Shown in pieces: positions 46,091 through 53,931 of a DNA stretch of 64,000 nucleotides; the stretch's first letter is position 1; each line of letters starts with the position of its first letter. The position numbers and the translations under genes are program-made. Origin of the DNA: Mesorhizobium sp. CAU 1732 (GTDB lineage: Bacteria; Pseudomonadota; Alphaproteobacteria; Rhizobiales; Rhizobiaceae). A model generated the notes under the pieces. It had not been told where the DNA came from. It did no database searches and was given only the letters and a program-made list of their open reading frames with translations. Where the stretch lies: NCBI RefSeq assembly GCF_039888675.1, contig NZ_JBDQQR010000001.1, forward strand, positions 1,054,001 to 1,118,000, written 5' to 3'.

Positions 46091-46363
46091 GGCGACAGGC
46101 TCCTGCTTAAAGCGTGCGCGGAATCCGAATCCTTCTTCGCCCGGCCCTTGCCGGTGCGACACCACATCTGCTGGGGTGATTAGATCCGCCGCACGAAATC
46201 TAGTTATTTCTTGGCCTCAAACTACAGTATCGGCTGACTCGGTGACAAGAGTCCGGGCCTGCTGGCGAATCGGATTTCTCGGTTTTCCCCAACTTGGCTG
46301 CGAGCCACGTCAAGATTTCCTCTGTCAGCTTCGGCCGCGGGAGACCGAAAAGGGACGTTTCAA

Positions 46364-46392
46364 TTGACACAAGTGCCCCGACAGCCGATATA
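46364..46392 (+). promoter_or_regulatory. Sigma70-type promoter, toward argD
   Basis: TTGACA (46364-46369) and GATATA (46387-46392) with exact 17-bp spacing, giving a start near 46400. The predicted transcript enters the terminator hairpin almost at once. Confidence 0.5.
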
Positions 46393-46403
46393 GTTCGGCA
46401 TCC

Positions 46404-46426
46404 GCCGCCCTTTGGGCGGCTTTTTT
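46404..46426 (+). terminator. Intrinsic terminator in the argD leader
   Basis: Perfect 7-bp stem GCCGCCC/GGGCGGC with TTT loop followed by six T. Located 77 bp before the argD start on the same strand. It either ends a short RNA from upstream or attenuates argD-argF; if transcription starts at 46364-46392, only about 25 nt would precede termination. Confidence 0.75.
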
Positions 46427-46502
46427 GATTTGCCGCGCGGCCTGAGGCACTTGACCGACGGCCTCGCACGAAATGCGATTGAGGCTGTCGGAGACACATA
46501 TA

Positions 46503-47702
46503 ATGAGCGGTTCGGCGCTTTACGAGACCTTCGCCCGCGCACCCCTGGCATTCGACCGGGGTGAGGGAAGCTGGCTGGTGACGGAGAGCGGCGAGCGATA
46601 TCTCGATTTCGCCGGCGGTATCGCGGTCAATTCGCTGGGCCACAGCCATCCACATCTTGTGGCAGCGCTCACCGAACAGGCCGCGAAGCTCTGGCATGTC
46701 TCCAATCTCTATGAAATCCCCGGCCAGAGCCGTCTCGGCGACCGCCTGGTCGAAAATACGTTTGCCGACAAGGTCTTTTTCACGAATTCCGGCGCCGAAG
46801 CGCTGGAATGCGCCATCAAGACCGCGCGCCGGTTTCAGTATGTGAACGGCCATCCAGAGCGCTATCGCATCGTGACCTTCGAGGGCGCCTTCCATGGCCG
46901 GACCCTTGCGACGATCGCGGCCGGCGGCCAGCCGAAATATCTGGAGGGCTTCGGCCCCAAGGTCGAAGGCTTCGACCAGGTCGCGTTCGGCGATCTGGAA
47001 GCCGCCGAGAAGGCGATTGGACCGGAAACAGCCGGCATCCTGATCGAGCCCGTTCAGGGCGAGGGCGGAATCCGCCTTCTGCCTGCGCAGTTCCTGCAGA
47101 AACTACGCCAGCTTTGCGATGATCACGGCCTCCTGCTGATCTTCGATGAAGTCCAGTCGGGCGTTGGCCGTACCGGCAAGTTCTTCGCGCATGAATGGTC
47201 GGGCATCACGCCCGACATCATGGCGATCGCCAAGGGCATCGGGGGCGGCTTCCCTGTCGGCGCCTGCCTTGCGACGGACCATGCGGCGATGGGGATGACG
47301 CCCGGCGTGCATGGCACCACCTTTGGCGGAAACCCGCTCGCCATGGCTGTGGGCAACGCCGTGCTCGACGTCGTGCTCGAAGATGGCTTCCTTCAGTCGG
47401 TGAGCGACAAGGCGTTGGCTGCAAAGCAGGCTCTGGCCTCCGTCGTCGACGAATTTCCGGAGATCTTCGAGGAAGTGCGCGGCACGGGGCTGATGCTGGG
47501 CCTCAAGTGCAAGGTGCCGAACACGGCCGTCAACGCAGCGCTGCGCGACCAACATTTCCTGGCCGTTCCCGCAGGCGACAACGTCGTCCGCCTTCTGCCG
47601 CCTCTGACGGTCAGCGAAGAGGAAATCCGCGAAGGCGTTGAGCGCATCAGGGCCGCGGCCGCCACACTCAGCCAGTCGAACGGCAAGGGAAGTGCATCAT
47701 GA
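46503..47702 (+). CDS. argD: Acetylornithine aminotransferase
   Basis: 399 residues. PLP-binding Lys244 in [15 protein letters not shown], the pyridine-nitrogen Asp in [16 protein letters not shown], and the [15 protein letters not shown] loop are class III aminotransferase hallmarks of ArgD. It converts N-acetylglutamate semialdehyde to N-acetylornithine and may also act in lysine synthesis. GGAGA is 8 bp before the ATG. The stop overlaps the argF start (ATGA), giving translational coupling. Confidence 0.93.
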   Translation: MSGSALYETFARAPLAFDRGEGSWLVTESGERYLDFAGGIAVNSLGHSHPHLVAALTEQAAKLWHVSNLYEIPGQSRLGDRLVENTFADKVFFTNSGAEALECAIKTARRFQYVNGHPERYRIVTFEGAFHGRTLATIAAGGQPKYLEGFGPKVEGFDQVAFGDLEAAEKAIGPETAGILIEPVQGEGGIRLLPAQFLQKLRQLCDDHGLLLIFDEVQSGVGRTGKFFAHEWSGITPDIMAIAKGIGGGFPVGACLATDHAAMGMTPGVHGTTFGGNPLAMAVGNAVLDVVLEDGFLQSVSDKALAAKQALASVVDEFPEIFEEVRGTGLMLGLKCKVPNTAVNAALRDQHFLAVPAGDNVVRLLPPLTVSEEEIREGVERIRAAAATLSQSNGKGSAS

Positions 47703-48616
47703 AGGCTCCGTTCCGGCATTTTACCGATCTGTCCAAGGTTTCGGCCGCTGAACTGCGTACGATCCTCGATGACGCGCGGGCGCGCAAGCACCGCCTGAAC
47801 TCCGGCGCGCGGGAACGTCCGCTCGACGGCAAGGTTCTGGCGATGATCTTCGAGAAACCCTCGACCCGCACCCGTGTCTCCTTCGATGTCGGCATGCGCC
47901 AGCTCGGCGGCGAGACGATCATGCTCACGGGCACCGAAATGCAGCTCGGCCGCTCCGAGACGATCGCGGATACCGCCAAGGTCCTGTCACGCTACGTCGA
48001 CGCCATCATGATCCGCACGACGTCGCATGACCGACTGGTCGAGCTGACGCAGCATGCCACCGTCCCCGTCATCAACGGGCTGACCGACGACACGCATCCC
48101 TGCCAGATCATGGCCGACGTGATGACCTACGAGGAGCATCGCGGGCCGGTGAAGGACAAGCTCTTCGCCTGGACGGGCGACGGCAACAACGTGCTGCATT
48201 CGCTGATGGAAGCGTCGGCGCGCTTCGATTTCAGGCTCAACATCGCCGTGCCGGAAGGCAGCGAGCCGGCACAGGAATTCATCGATTGGTCGGGCAAGAA
48301 TGGCGGCCGCGTCGCCATCATGCGATCGGCCGAAGACGCTGTGGCGGATGCGGACTGCATCGTCACCGACACCTGGGTTTCGATGGGGCAGGAGCATCGC
48401 GCGCGCGGCCATAACGTTTTCACGCCCTATCAGGTCAACGAGGATCTGATGGCGCGCGCGAAGCCGGACGCGCTCTTCATGCATTGCCTGCCTGCGCATC
48501 GCGGCGAAGAGGTCACCGACGCGGTCATCGACGGTCCCAACTCGGTCGTCTTCGACGAGGCGGAGAACCGCCTGCATGCGCAGAAGGCCGTCATCGCGTG
48601 GTGTTTCGGCGCTTGA
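47699..48616 (+). CDS. argF: Ornithine carbamoyltransferase
   Basis: 305 residues. Carbamoyl-phosphate site [14 protein letters not shown], ornithine-side [14 protein letters not shown] and [15 protein letters not shown] are diagnostic. It makes citrulline from ornithine and carbamoyl phosphate. Overlaps argD by four bases. Operon argD-argF, followed 122 bp later by hslO, is the usual rhizobial order. Confidence 0.94.
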   Translation: MKAPFRHFTDLSKVSAAELRTILDDARARKHRLNSGARERPLDGKVLAMIFEKPSTRTRVSFDVGMRQLGGETIMLTGTEMQLGRSETIADTAKVLSRYVDAIMIRTTSHDRLVELTQHATVPVINGLTDDTHPCQIMADVMTYEEHRGPVKDKLFAWTGDGNNVLHSLMEASARFDFRLNIAVPEGSEPAQEFIDWSGKNGGRVAIMRSAEDAVADADCIVTDTWVSMGQEHRARGHNVFTPYQVNEDLMARAKPDALFMHCLPAHRGEEVTDAVIDGPNSVVFDEAENRLHAQKAVIAWCFGA

Positions 48617-48738
48617 TGCGGGCGGGTCGCGGCACTATCTACCGCGTTCACCCCGAAACCTCGCGCACGGATTGATTTTGCGCCTGCGTTCGCGATGCTG
48701 TCGAAGCATCGCAGATGCGCCATGACAGGAATTGCCAA

Positions 48739-49728
48739 GTGGCTGATACGGAAAGACAACTCGGCGAATTCGGCTTCGCCGGCGACGATCACGTCGTTCC
48801 CTTCGAGGTCTCCGCGCTCGATGCGCGCGGCCGCATCGTTCAACTGGGCCCGGTCCTGGACGCGATCCTCGCGCGCCATGACTATCCCGAGCCCGTTGCC
48901 CAGCTTCTGGCAGAGGCAATGGCGCTCACGGTGCTCCTTGGAACGTCGCTGAAATTCGAAGGCAAGTTCATCCTCCAGACGCGGTCCGACGGACCGGTCG
49001 ATATGCTCGTCGCGGATTTCTCCACACCGCATTCCCTGCGCGCCTACGCGCGGTTCGATCCCGAACGTCTCCAGGCGGCGGTCGATGAAGGCCGCGCATC
49101 CCCGACAGATCTTCTGGGCGCCGGCGTGCTGGCGCTGACCATCGACCAGGGCACATACATGCAGCGTTATCAGGGCATCGTGCAGCTTGACGGCACGTCA
49201 CTGGAGGACGCGGCACGGACCTATTTCCGCCAGTCCGAGCAGATTCCAACGGAAGTGCGGCTGTCGGTCGCGCGCCAGGTCGTGCGCGGTCCCGCTGGCG
49301 CCGAGACCCATTGGCGCGCCGGCGGATTGCTTGCGCAGTTCCTGCCTCAGGCTCCCGATCGGTTGCGCCTGCCCGATCTTCCGGGCGGCGACGGTGATGA
49401 CGGTGACGCGCCCGATCCGACTGACGATTCCTGGACCGAGGTGCAGGCTCTGCTCGGCACCGTCGAGGCGGACGAACTGCTCGACCCGACCGTCGGTTCG
49501 GAACGGCTTCTCTATCGCCTGTTCCACGAGCGCGGCGTGCGCGTCTTCGAGGGCCGCGAGGTTCTCGACGATTGCTCCTGCTCGCGCGAGAAGATCAGGT
49601 CGGTTCTGGAGAGCTTTACGGCCGAGGAGATCGCCGAGAGCACCGAGGATGGCTCGATCGGCGTGTCATGCGAGTTCTGCTCGAAGCACTACACGTTCGA
49701 CCCGGCCGGGTTCGGCCCTTCCGAATAA
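48739..49728 (+). CDS. hslO: Hsp33 redox-regulated chaperone
   Basis: 329 residues. N-terminal core domain (FEVSALDARGRIVQLGPVLDAILARHDYP) and C-terminal zinc site CSC...CEFC (DDCSCSREKIRSVL; SCEFCSKHY), the oxidation switch of Hsp33. The GTG at 48739 with AGGA upstream begins MADTERQLGEFGF, the rhizobial start. An acidic insertion GGDGDDGDAPDPTDD before the linker is variable in the family. It holds unfolding proteins during oxidative heat stress. Confidence 0.93.
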   Translation: MADTERQLGEFGFAGDDHVVPFEVSALDARGRIVQLGPVLDAILARHDYPEPVAQLLAEAMALTVLLGTSLKFEGKFILQTRSDGPVDMLVADFSTPHSLRAYARFDPERLQAAVDEGRASPTDLLGAGVLALTIDQGTYMQRYQGIVQLDGTSLEDAARTYFRQSEQIPTEVRLSVARQVVRGPAGAETHWRAGGLLAQFLPQAPDRLRLPDLPGGDGDDGDAPDPTDDSWTEVQALLGTVEADELLDPTVGSERLLYRLFHERGVRVFEGREVLDDCSCSREKIRSVLESFTAEEIAESTEDGSIGVSCEFCSKHYTFDPAGFGPSE

Positions 49729-49756
49729 TCCGTCGCGGCCTTGATCCCAACGTGCT

Positions 49757-49792
49757 CCCGTCGCAAGCTTGGCTTGTAACCAAAGCGACGGG
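49757..49792 (+). promoter_or_regulatory. Hairpin that encloses the ribosome site of the MliC-like gene
   Basis: CCCGTCGC (49757-49764) pairs exactly with GCGACGGG (49785-49792), with TTGG/CCAA inside. The Shine-Dalgarno of the next gene (GGGAG, 49790-49794) lies in the 3' arm, so the folded form should hide it. It could also serve as terminator for hslO, but no U tract follows. Confidence 0.55.
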
Positions 49793-49801
49793 AGAATGCG
49801 C

Positions 49802-50155
49802 ATGCGCGCCTGGCTGCTATCCATTGCCTTTTTGATAACCGGGCTGTCTGGCGCATTCGCCGTCGAGCTCACAATCACCGTGCCCGGCGATGCCCCTCTC
49901 GAACAGACTGATGTCACCTATAATTGTGATGGTCGCGATCTGGGGGTAACGTACATCAACGCGGGAACTGTCTCGCTGGTCACCTTTGAAATAGGCGGCG
50001 AAGCTGTCGTGGCGTCCAACGTAATTGCCGCTTCCGGCGCGAGATATGCGGGTGGGCAATATGTATGGTGGACGAAGGGTGACGAGGCGCAGCTTTTTGA
50101 TGCTACGCTTGGAGAGGATGCAAAAGCGATTCTGTCTTGCACCGCCAAGGATTGA
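49802..50155 (+). CDS. MliC-like (C-type lysozyme inhibitor fold) exported protein
   Basis: 117 residues. Signal peptide WLLSIAFLITGLSGAFA, then a small beta-barrel. The pattern VTYNCDGRDLGVTYINAG...YVWWTKGDEAQLFDATLG...LSCTAKD matches MliC/PliC proteins, including the two cysteines. These protect peptidoglycan from host lysozyme. ATG 49802 is spaced correctly from GGGAG; ATG 49796 is too close. Translation may depend on opening the upstream hairpin. Confidence 0.78.
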   Translation: MRAWLLSIAFLITGLSGAFAVELTITVPGDAPLEQTDVTYNCDGRDLGVTYINAGTVSLVTFEIGGEAVVASNVIAASGARYAGGQYVWWTKGDEAQLFDATLGEDAKAILSCTAKD

Positions 50156-50272
50156 ACATAATCACCAGCAGCGTATACGGTGATGGTTAATGACGGAGTA
50201 AGGGCTTTGTGAACGCGATGCTGCAAGGATCGCGGAAGGCTTGGGCGGCGGGCCTCGAATGAACGGATCAAG

Positions 50273-50434
50273 ATGACAATCAAGCTCATCGTCATAGCGC
50301 TCGTCGCCGCCAGTTTCGGATGGGGCTTTTCAGCACTCGTCGAGCACAAGGACCAGACCATGCGGCCCGAAAACGCTCGTATGGCCTGTCAGGACTGGGA
50401 TGGAGACGGCTGCGGGCAGATGTTCGAACGCTGA
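50273..50434 (+). CDS. 53-residue single-pass protein with EF-hand-like DxDxDG motif
   Basis: Open frame MTIKLIVIALVAASFGWGF... ending ...DWDGDGCGQMFER. One N-terminal membrane or signal helix, then a short periplasmic tail with QDWDGDGCGQMF, an Excalibur/EF-hand-like calcium loop core flanked by two cysteines. AGGAT-like purines lie upstream but the ribosome site is weak. Too small for family assignment; support comes from the plausible topology. Confidence 0.45.
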   Translation: MTIKLIVIALVAASFGWGFSALVEHKDQTMRPENARMACQDWDGDGCGQMFER

Positions 50435-50564
50435 CCGTTCGGATCCCCTCCCACGCGGAGGGGGCATGATAACCGTGATGATTGCCCTGACGCGACACGC
50501 TTAATGAATAGTCAATGCATCCCGTGCACAATGGCGCATTGGGGCAGGGTAAAGAGCCGATTGC

Positions 50565-50831
50565 ATGCCGGACAGTATTCCGACACGCGCCGAGATGCGC
50601 GAAGAAACGGCCCAGGCGGTCTGCGAGATCGCGATCTGTCTGGCGCAGGCAATTCATGAACTCAATCCAGACGCCCACCGCCGCATGAATTTCACGGCTG
50701 GAAAGGCGTATAACCGCCTTCTCGGCGAGCGACGCGAACTCGCTGCCGATATCCTCTATCGCTTCGGTCGCGCATTGATGGACCCGGAACTGTTTCCCGA
50801 GGCCGATACCATGTCCGACGAGGACAATTAG
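50565..50831 (+). CDS. Conserved hypothetical small helical protein
   Basis: 88 residues, soluble and helical (REETAQAVCEIAICLAQAIHELNPDAHRRMNFTAGKAYNRLLGERRELAADILYRFGRALMD as landmark). No catalytic motif or known domain recognised. The stop overlaps that of the convergent gene by four bases. Confidence 0.65.
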   Translation: MPDSIPTRAEMREETAQAVCEIAICLAQAIHELNPDAHRRMNFTAGKAYNRLLGERRELAADILYRFGRALMDPELFPEADTMSDEDN

Positions 50832-51073
50832 TCCTCATCCTCCTGCGTTTCGGACGCACAGCCTGTCGGCTCGACACGCTTCTGCGTATCGCCGTCGACA
50901 TAAACCCACCAGCCGGCATCCGCTTCCTCCCATTCTCCGCCGCCCGCGCGAAGCCGGTCGAGCGAGCGAAACTGGGCGATGGACTCATTCTCCTGTCCAT
51001 CGGCGTCCGTCCAGTAGACGGTGACCTTGCTGCCGTTGCGCGGGGCTGTCGAAATGGGTTGTCTGTCGGCCAT
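50828..51073 (-). CDS. Conserved hypothetical small acidic protein
   Basis: 81 residues from ATG 51073, which has a strong AGGAGGG ribosome site. The pattern RQPISTAPRNGSKVTVYWTDADGQENESIAQFRSL...EWEEADAGWWVYVDGDTQKRVEPTGC resembles small DUF551-like proteins of phages and proteobacteria that start 'ISTAPRNG..V'. Function unknown. Confidence 0.75.
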   Translation of the reverse strand: MADRQPISTAPRNGSKVTVYWTDADGQENESIAQFRSLDRLRAGGGEWEEADAGWWVYVDGDTQKRVEPTGCASETQEDED

Positions 51074-51161
51074 CTGTCCCTCCTGAGATAGGTCCCACAT
51101 AAACTCGCCGGGAACCATCGCGTTCCAGCCGTGTTGCAGCAGGGACAAACCATGGAGTTCG

Positions 51162-51302
51162 ATGATGAGACTGTTGCTTATGGCGCTTGGCGCATGGGTC
51201 GCCTACCGGGTGGCGGAAGAAAACCAGCTCTTTGATCGTCCCACATTGTTGCCGGCTCCCGGCTCGCGGCGTCGAGCGCCTGCTTCACGGAAGCGCTCCT
51301 GA
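51162..51302 (+). CDS. Possible 46-residue membrane protein
   Basis: Open frame MMRLLLMALGAWVAYRVAEENQLFDRP... with one N-terminal hydrophobic helix and a basic C-terminus (SRRRAPASRKRS). GGAG lies about 7 bp upstream. It fits between the minus-strand genes at 50828-51073 and 51319-51711. Evidence is only ORF, ribosome site and topology. Confidence 0.4.
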   Translation: MMRLLLMALGAWVAYRVAEENQLFDRPTLLPAPGSRRRAPASRKRS

Positions 51303-51318
51303 CCAGCCCTGCGGCTGC

Positions 51319-51711
51319 TCAGTTGACCGAGCGGGCCTGATCGGGCAGGTCGAGCGAGAATGCCGGAATATCGACGTCGAAAAACGCGCCGTCGGAATCC
51401 CGCATCGTATAGACCCCCACCATCAAGCCGGAGGGCGTCCGGAGCGGGCATCCCGACGTGTATTGGTAGCTGTCGCCCGGCTGAAGCTCCGGCTGTTCCC
51501 CGACGACGCCCGGCCCGCGCACCTCTTCGACGCGCCCCAGCCCGTCCGTGATGCGCCAGTAGCGCGACACGAGCTGGACGGGCTCATGCGAATTGTTCGC
51601 GATCGTGACGCGATAGCCCCAAACAAAGCGGCTCTCCTCCGGTTCGGAGCGGTCGGCCAGGTAGAACGGCTCCACCTCAACCTCGATACTGCGCGTCGTC
51701 GTGCGATACAT
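51319..51711 (-). CDS. apaG: ApaG-domain protein
   Basis: 130 residues. The fibronectin-like ApaG fold: [71 protein letters not shown] and [15 protein letters not shown] are diagnostic. Role linked in other bacteria to cobalt/magnesium efflux phenotypes and to nucleotide binding; exact biochemical role unclear. It stands alone, divergent from the phosphatidyltransferase. Confidence 0.93.
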   Translation of the reverse strand: MYRTTTRSIEVEVEPFYLADRSEPEESRFVWGYRVTIANNSHEPVQLVSRYWRITDGLGRVEEVRGPGVVGEQPELQPGDSYQYTSGCPLRTPSGLMVGVYTMRDSDGAFFDVDIPAFSLDLPDQARSVN

Positions 51712-51894
51712 GTGAATTGCTCTGCGTTCGGTCGCCGTCGCGCGAAGGCGCGGACGTCATCTTGCGCCGACAGTGTGTGGTGTAACCGCGATCGGTCAAG
51801 TTGCATGTCGCAAATGTGACTGACCCAGCGGCAGGGCAGGGTGCAATCCGAACGATACGGTTCTATAGCAACTGGCACGGTCTCTGGAGGCACC

Positions 51895-52500
51895 ATGTTT
51901 GACGGCTGGGCGAGGAAACGCCTCGATCCGACGCTGGATCGGATTGCGGTCCGACTATCGCGTGCCCGCATCGGCGCGAACACCATCACCCTCAGTGCCT
52001 GCGCGATCGGCCTCGCCGCCGCCGCGGCGATTGCCTTCGAACAGTATCTTGTGGGCTTGGCTTTGCTCCTGGTCAGCCGGCTGGGCGACGGGCTCGACGG
52101 AGCCGTCGCCAGGATCGATGGCAAGACGGACCTCGGCGGTTATCTCGACATCGTCCTCGACTTCGTCTTCTACGGAGCGATCCCGATCGGGTTCGTGATA
52201 GCCGACCCGTCCGCCAATGCGGTCGCGGGCGCCGTGCTCGTCTTCTCGTTCTACGTCAACGGATCGAGCTTCCTCGCCTATGCGGTAATGGCCGAGAAGC
52301 GCGGACTGGAAACCGGGGCGAGGGGACAGAAATCGCTGTTCTTCACGACAGGGCTGGCTGAAGCGACGGAGACGATAGTCTTCTTCGTCGCGTTCTGCCT
52401 TGTGCCCGCGTGGTTCCCGGCGCTGGCGTATGTGTTCGCAGCCCTATGCTTCTACACAGCCCTGTCGCGTATCGTGCTCGCTGCCCGGATGTTCGGCTGA
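51895..52500 (+). CDS. CDP-alcohol phosphatidyltransferase family protein
   Basis: 201 residues, about six membrane helices. DGLDGAVARIDGKTDLGGYLDIVLD matches the motif D-G-x2-A-R-x8-G-x3-D-x3-D exactly, so the active site is complete. Transfers a phosphoalcohol from CDP-diacylglycerol or a similar donor in phospholipid synthesis; the acceptor cannot be told. GGAGG precedes the ATG. Convergent with metZ. Confidence 0.9.
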   Translation: MFDGWARKRLDPTLDRIAVRLSRARIGANTITLSACAIGLAAAAAIAFEQYLVGLALLLVSRLGDGLDGAVARIDGKTDLGGYLDIVLDFVFYGAIPIGFVIADPSANAVAGAVLVFSFYVNGSSFLAYAVMAEKRGLETGARGQKSLFFTTGLAEATETIVFFVAFCLVPAWFPALAYVFAALCFYTALSRIVLAARMFG

Positions 52501-52504
52501 GACC

Positions 52505-53695
52505 TCAGGCCTTTTCGAGCGCGCGGTCGATGTCGCCGATCAGGTCGTCCGCATCTTCCAGTCCGATCGAGATGCGCAGCGTCCCGCCGTCGATGCCGAG
52601 TTCGGCACGCGCATCGTCCGACAGGTTCTTGTGGGTGGTCGTGGCGGGATGCGTGATCAGGGACTTCGCGTCGCCCAGATTGTTCGAGATCTTCACGATC
52701 TCCAATTCGTTGGAGAACCGGAACGCGGCGTTCTTGCCGCCCTTGAGCTCGAAGCAGATCAGGGTCGATCCGCCCGTCATCTGGCGCGCGATGATGTCGG
52801 CCTGCGGGTGGTCGTTGCGGCCGGGATAGATGACGCGTCCGACCGCTGGATGGCACGCCAGATGTCCCGCGATGCGCCCTGCGCTCTCAGTCTGCTGCTT
52901 CACGCGGATCGGCAGGGTCTCCAGGCCCTTGAGGAGCGTCCACGCGTTGAACGGCGAGAGCGACGGACCCGTGTGGCGGAAATAGTCGTGCAAATTCTCG
53001 TCGATCCACTTCTTGTCCGAGAGGATCACGCCGCCCAGACACCGGCCCTGGCCGTCGATGTGCTTGGTGGCCGAATAGACGACGACATGCGCGCCGAGTT
53101 CCAGTGGCTTTTGCTGCAACGGCGTCGCGAACACGTTGTCCACCACGACGCGCGCGCCGATCGAATTCGCGATTTTCGCAACCGCCGCGATGTCGATGAC
53201 CTCGAGCGTCGGATTTGTCGGGCTTTCGAGGAAGAAGAGCTTGGTGTTCGGGCGAACGGCCTTTTCCCACTCCTCCATCTTCGTGCCGTCCACGAGCGTG
53301 GTCTCGATTCCGTATTTAGGCATGAGGGTCTCGACCACCCAGCGGCAGGATCCGAACAAGGCGCGTGCGGCGATGACGTGGTCGCCGGCCTTGACGCTGC
53401 AAAGGAGAGCGGCCGAAACCGCTGCCATGCCCGATGCGGTGGCGCGAGCATCTTCGGCGCCTTCGAGCGCACACATGCGCTTTTCGAACATGTCGACGGT
53501 GGGGTTCGCGTAGCGCGAATAGATGAAGCCCTGCGTCTCTCCCTTGAAGCGGGCTTCGGCGGCCTCCGCCGTCTCGTAGACGAAGCCCTGCGTCAGATAC
53601 ATGGCCTCCGACGTCTCGCCAAACTGTGACCTGAGCGTGCCGCCATGAACCATCGCGGTCGCGGGCTTCCAGTTCCGGGTCGTCTCGTTCGTCAT
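52505..53695 (-). CDS. metZ: O-succinylhomoserine sulfhydrylase
   Basis: 396 residues. Cys/Met-metabolism PLP enzyme: the PLP Lys lies in YSATKHIDGQGRCLGG, with SRYANPTVDMFEKRMCALEGAEDARATASGMAAV and SLGDAKSLITHPATTTH (NLGDAKSLITHPA) landmarks. It makes homocysteine from O-succinylhomoserine and sulfide. ATG 53695 is preferred over 53701 because GAGG is then correctly spaced. Controlled by the SAM-II riboswitch upstream. Confidence 0.92.
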   Translation of the reverse strand: MTNETTRNWKPATAMVHGGTLRSQFGETSEAMYLTQGFVYETAEAAEARFKGETQGFIYSRYANPTVDMFEKRMCALEGAEDARATASGMAAVSAALLCSVKAGDHVIAARALFGSCRWVVETLMPKYGIETTLVDGTKMEEWEKAVRPNTKLFFLESPTNPTLEVIDIAAVAKIANSIGARVVVDNVFATPLQQKPLELGAHVVVYSATKHIDGQGRCLGGVILSDKKWIDENLHDYFRHTGPSLSPFNAWTLLKGLETLPIRVKQQTESAGRIAGHLACHPAVGRVIYPGRNDHPQADIIARQMTGGSTLICFELKGGKNAAFRFSNELEIVKISNNLGDAKSLITHPATTTHKNLSDDARAELGIDGGTLRISIGLEDADDLIGDIDRALEKA

Positions 53696-53712
53696 GGTCA
53701 TGCCTCAAAAAC

Positions 53713-53748
53713 AAAAAAAACCGGCCGCGAAAGTCGCATGCCGGTTTT
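53713..53748 (-). terminator. Riboswitch-associated intrinsic terminator before metZ
   Basis: On the minus strand AAAACCGGC and GCCGGTTTT close an inner GCGA-CTT-TCGC hairpin, followed by a run of eight U (A run 53713-53720). It lies between the SAM-II aptamer and the metZ start, so SAM binding probably favours termination. Confidence 0.82.
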
Positions 53749-53756
53749 CACCACGG

Positions 53757-53812
53757 CCCTTTAGCGACTTGTTTAACGTGGCTGCAAGCCGACCGGCCAA
53801 ATCACCACGGGA
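53757..53812 (-). ncRNA. SAM-II (metA-type) riboswitch
   Basis: Read on the minus strand, CCGTGGTGATTT begins the P1 stem, the second arm is GCAGCCACG, and the conserved pseudoknot tail ACGTTAAACAAG...GCTAAAG follows. This is the compact SAM-II pseudoknot known upstream of met genes in alphaproteobacteria. It precedes metZ and a terminator, giving SAM feedback on methionine synthesis. Confidence 0.88.
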
Positions 53813-53882
53813 TAAAGGTGCTATATTCTCACACCCGCCTTGCGTCAATCGCCGCGCTCATTAAACCTCGCCGGCATTTCGA

Positions 53883-53927
53883 GCATATCGCCCAAAAGTG
53901 GGAACCGGTTTTGGGAGAACGATATGC
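53883..53927. repeat. Palindromic intergenic repeat, family 2 (rhizobial type)
   Basis: GCATATCG-CCCAAAA pairs exactly with TTTTGGG...CGATATGC around GTGGGAACCGG. This mosaic-like palindrome with the CCCAAAAGTGGGAACCGG core is common between genes in Rhizobiales. Here it ends five bases before the start codon of the deaminase gene. Confidence 0.75.
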
Positions 53928-53931
53928 GTCA

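Larger units (their letters stand above)
46091..46502. other. Divergent gcrA / argD intergenic region (412 bp) with GANTC cluster
   Basis: GANTC (CcrM target) sequences occur at 46121, 46127, 46236, 46249 and 46267, five in 151 bp, against about one per 256 bp expected. No protein gene is convincing. The argD-proximal part contains a promoter (46364-46392), an intrinsic terminator (46404-46426) and a 9-bp stem (46457-46465 with 46481-46489) directly next to the argD ribosome site. Confidence 0.55.
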
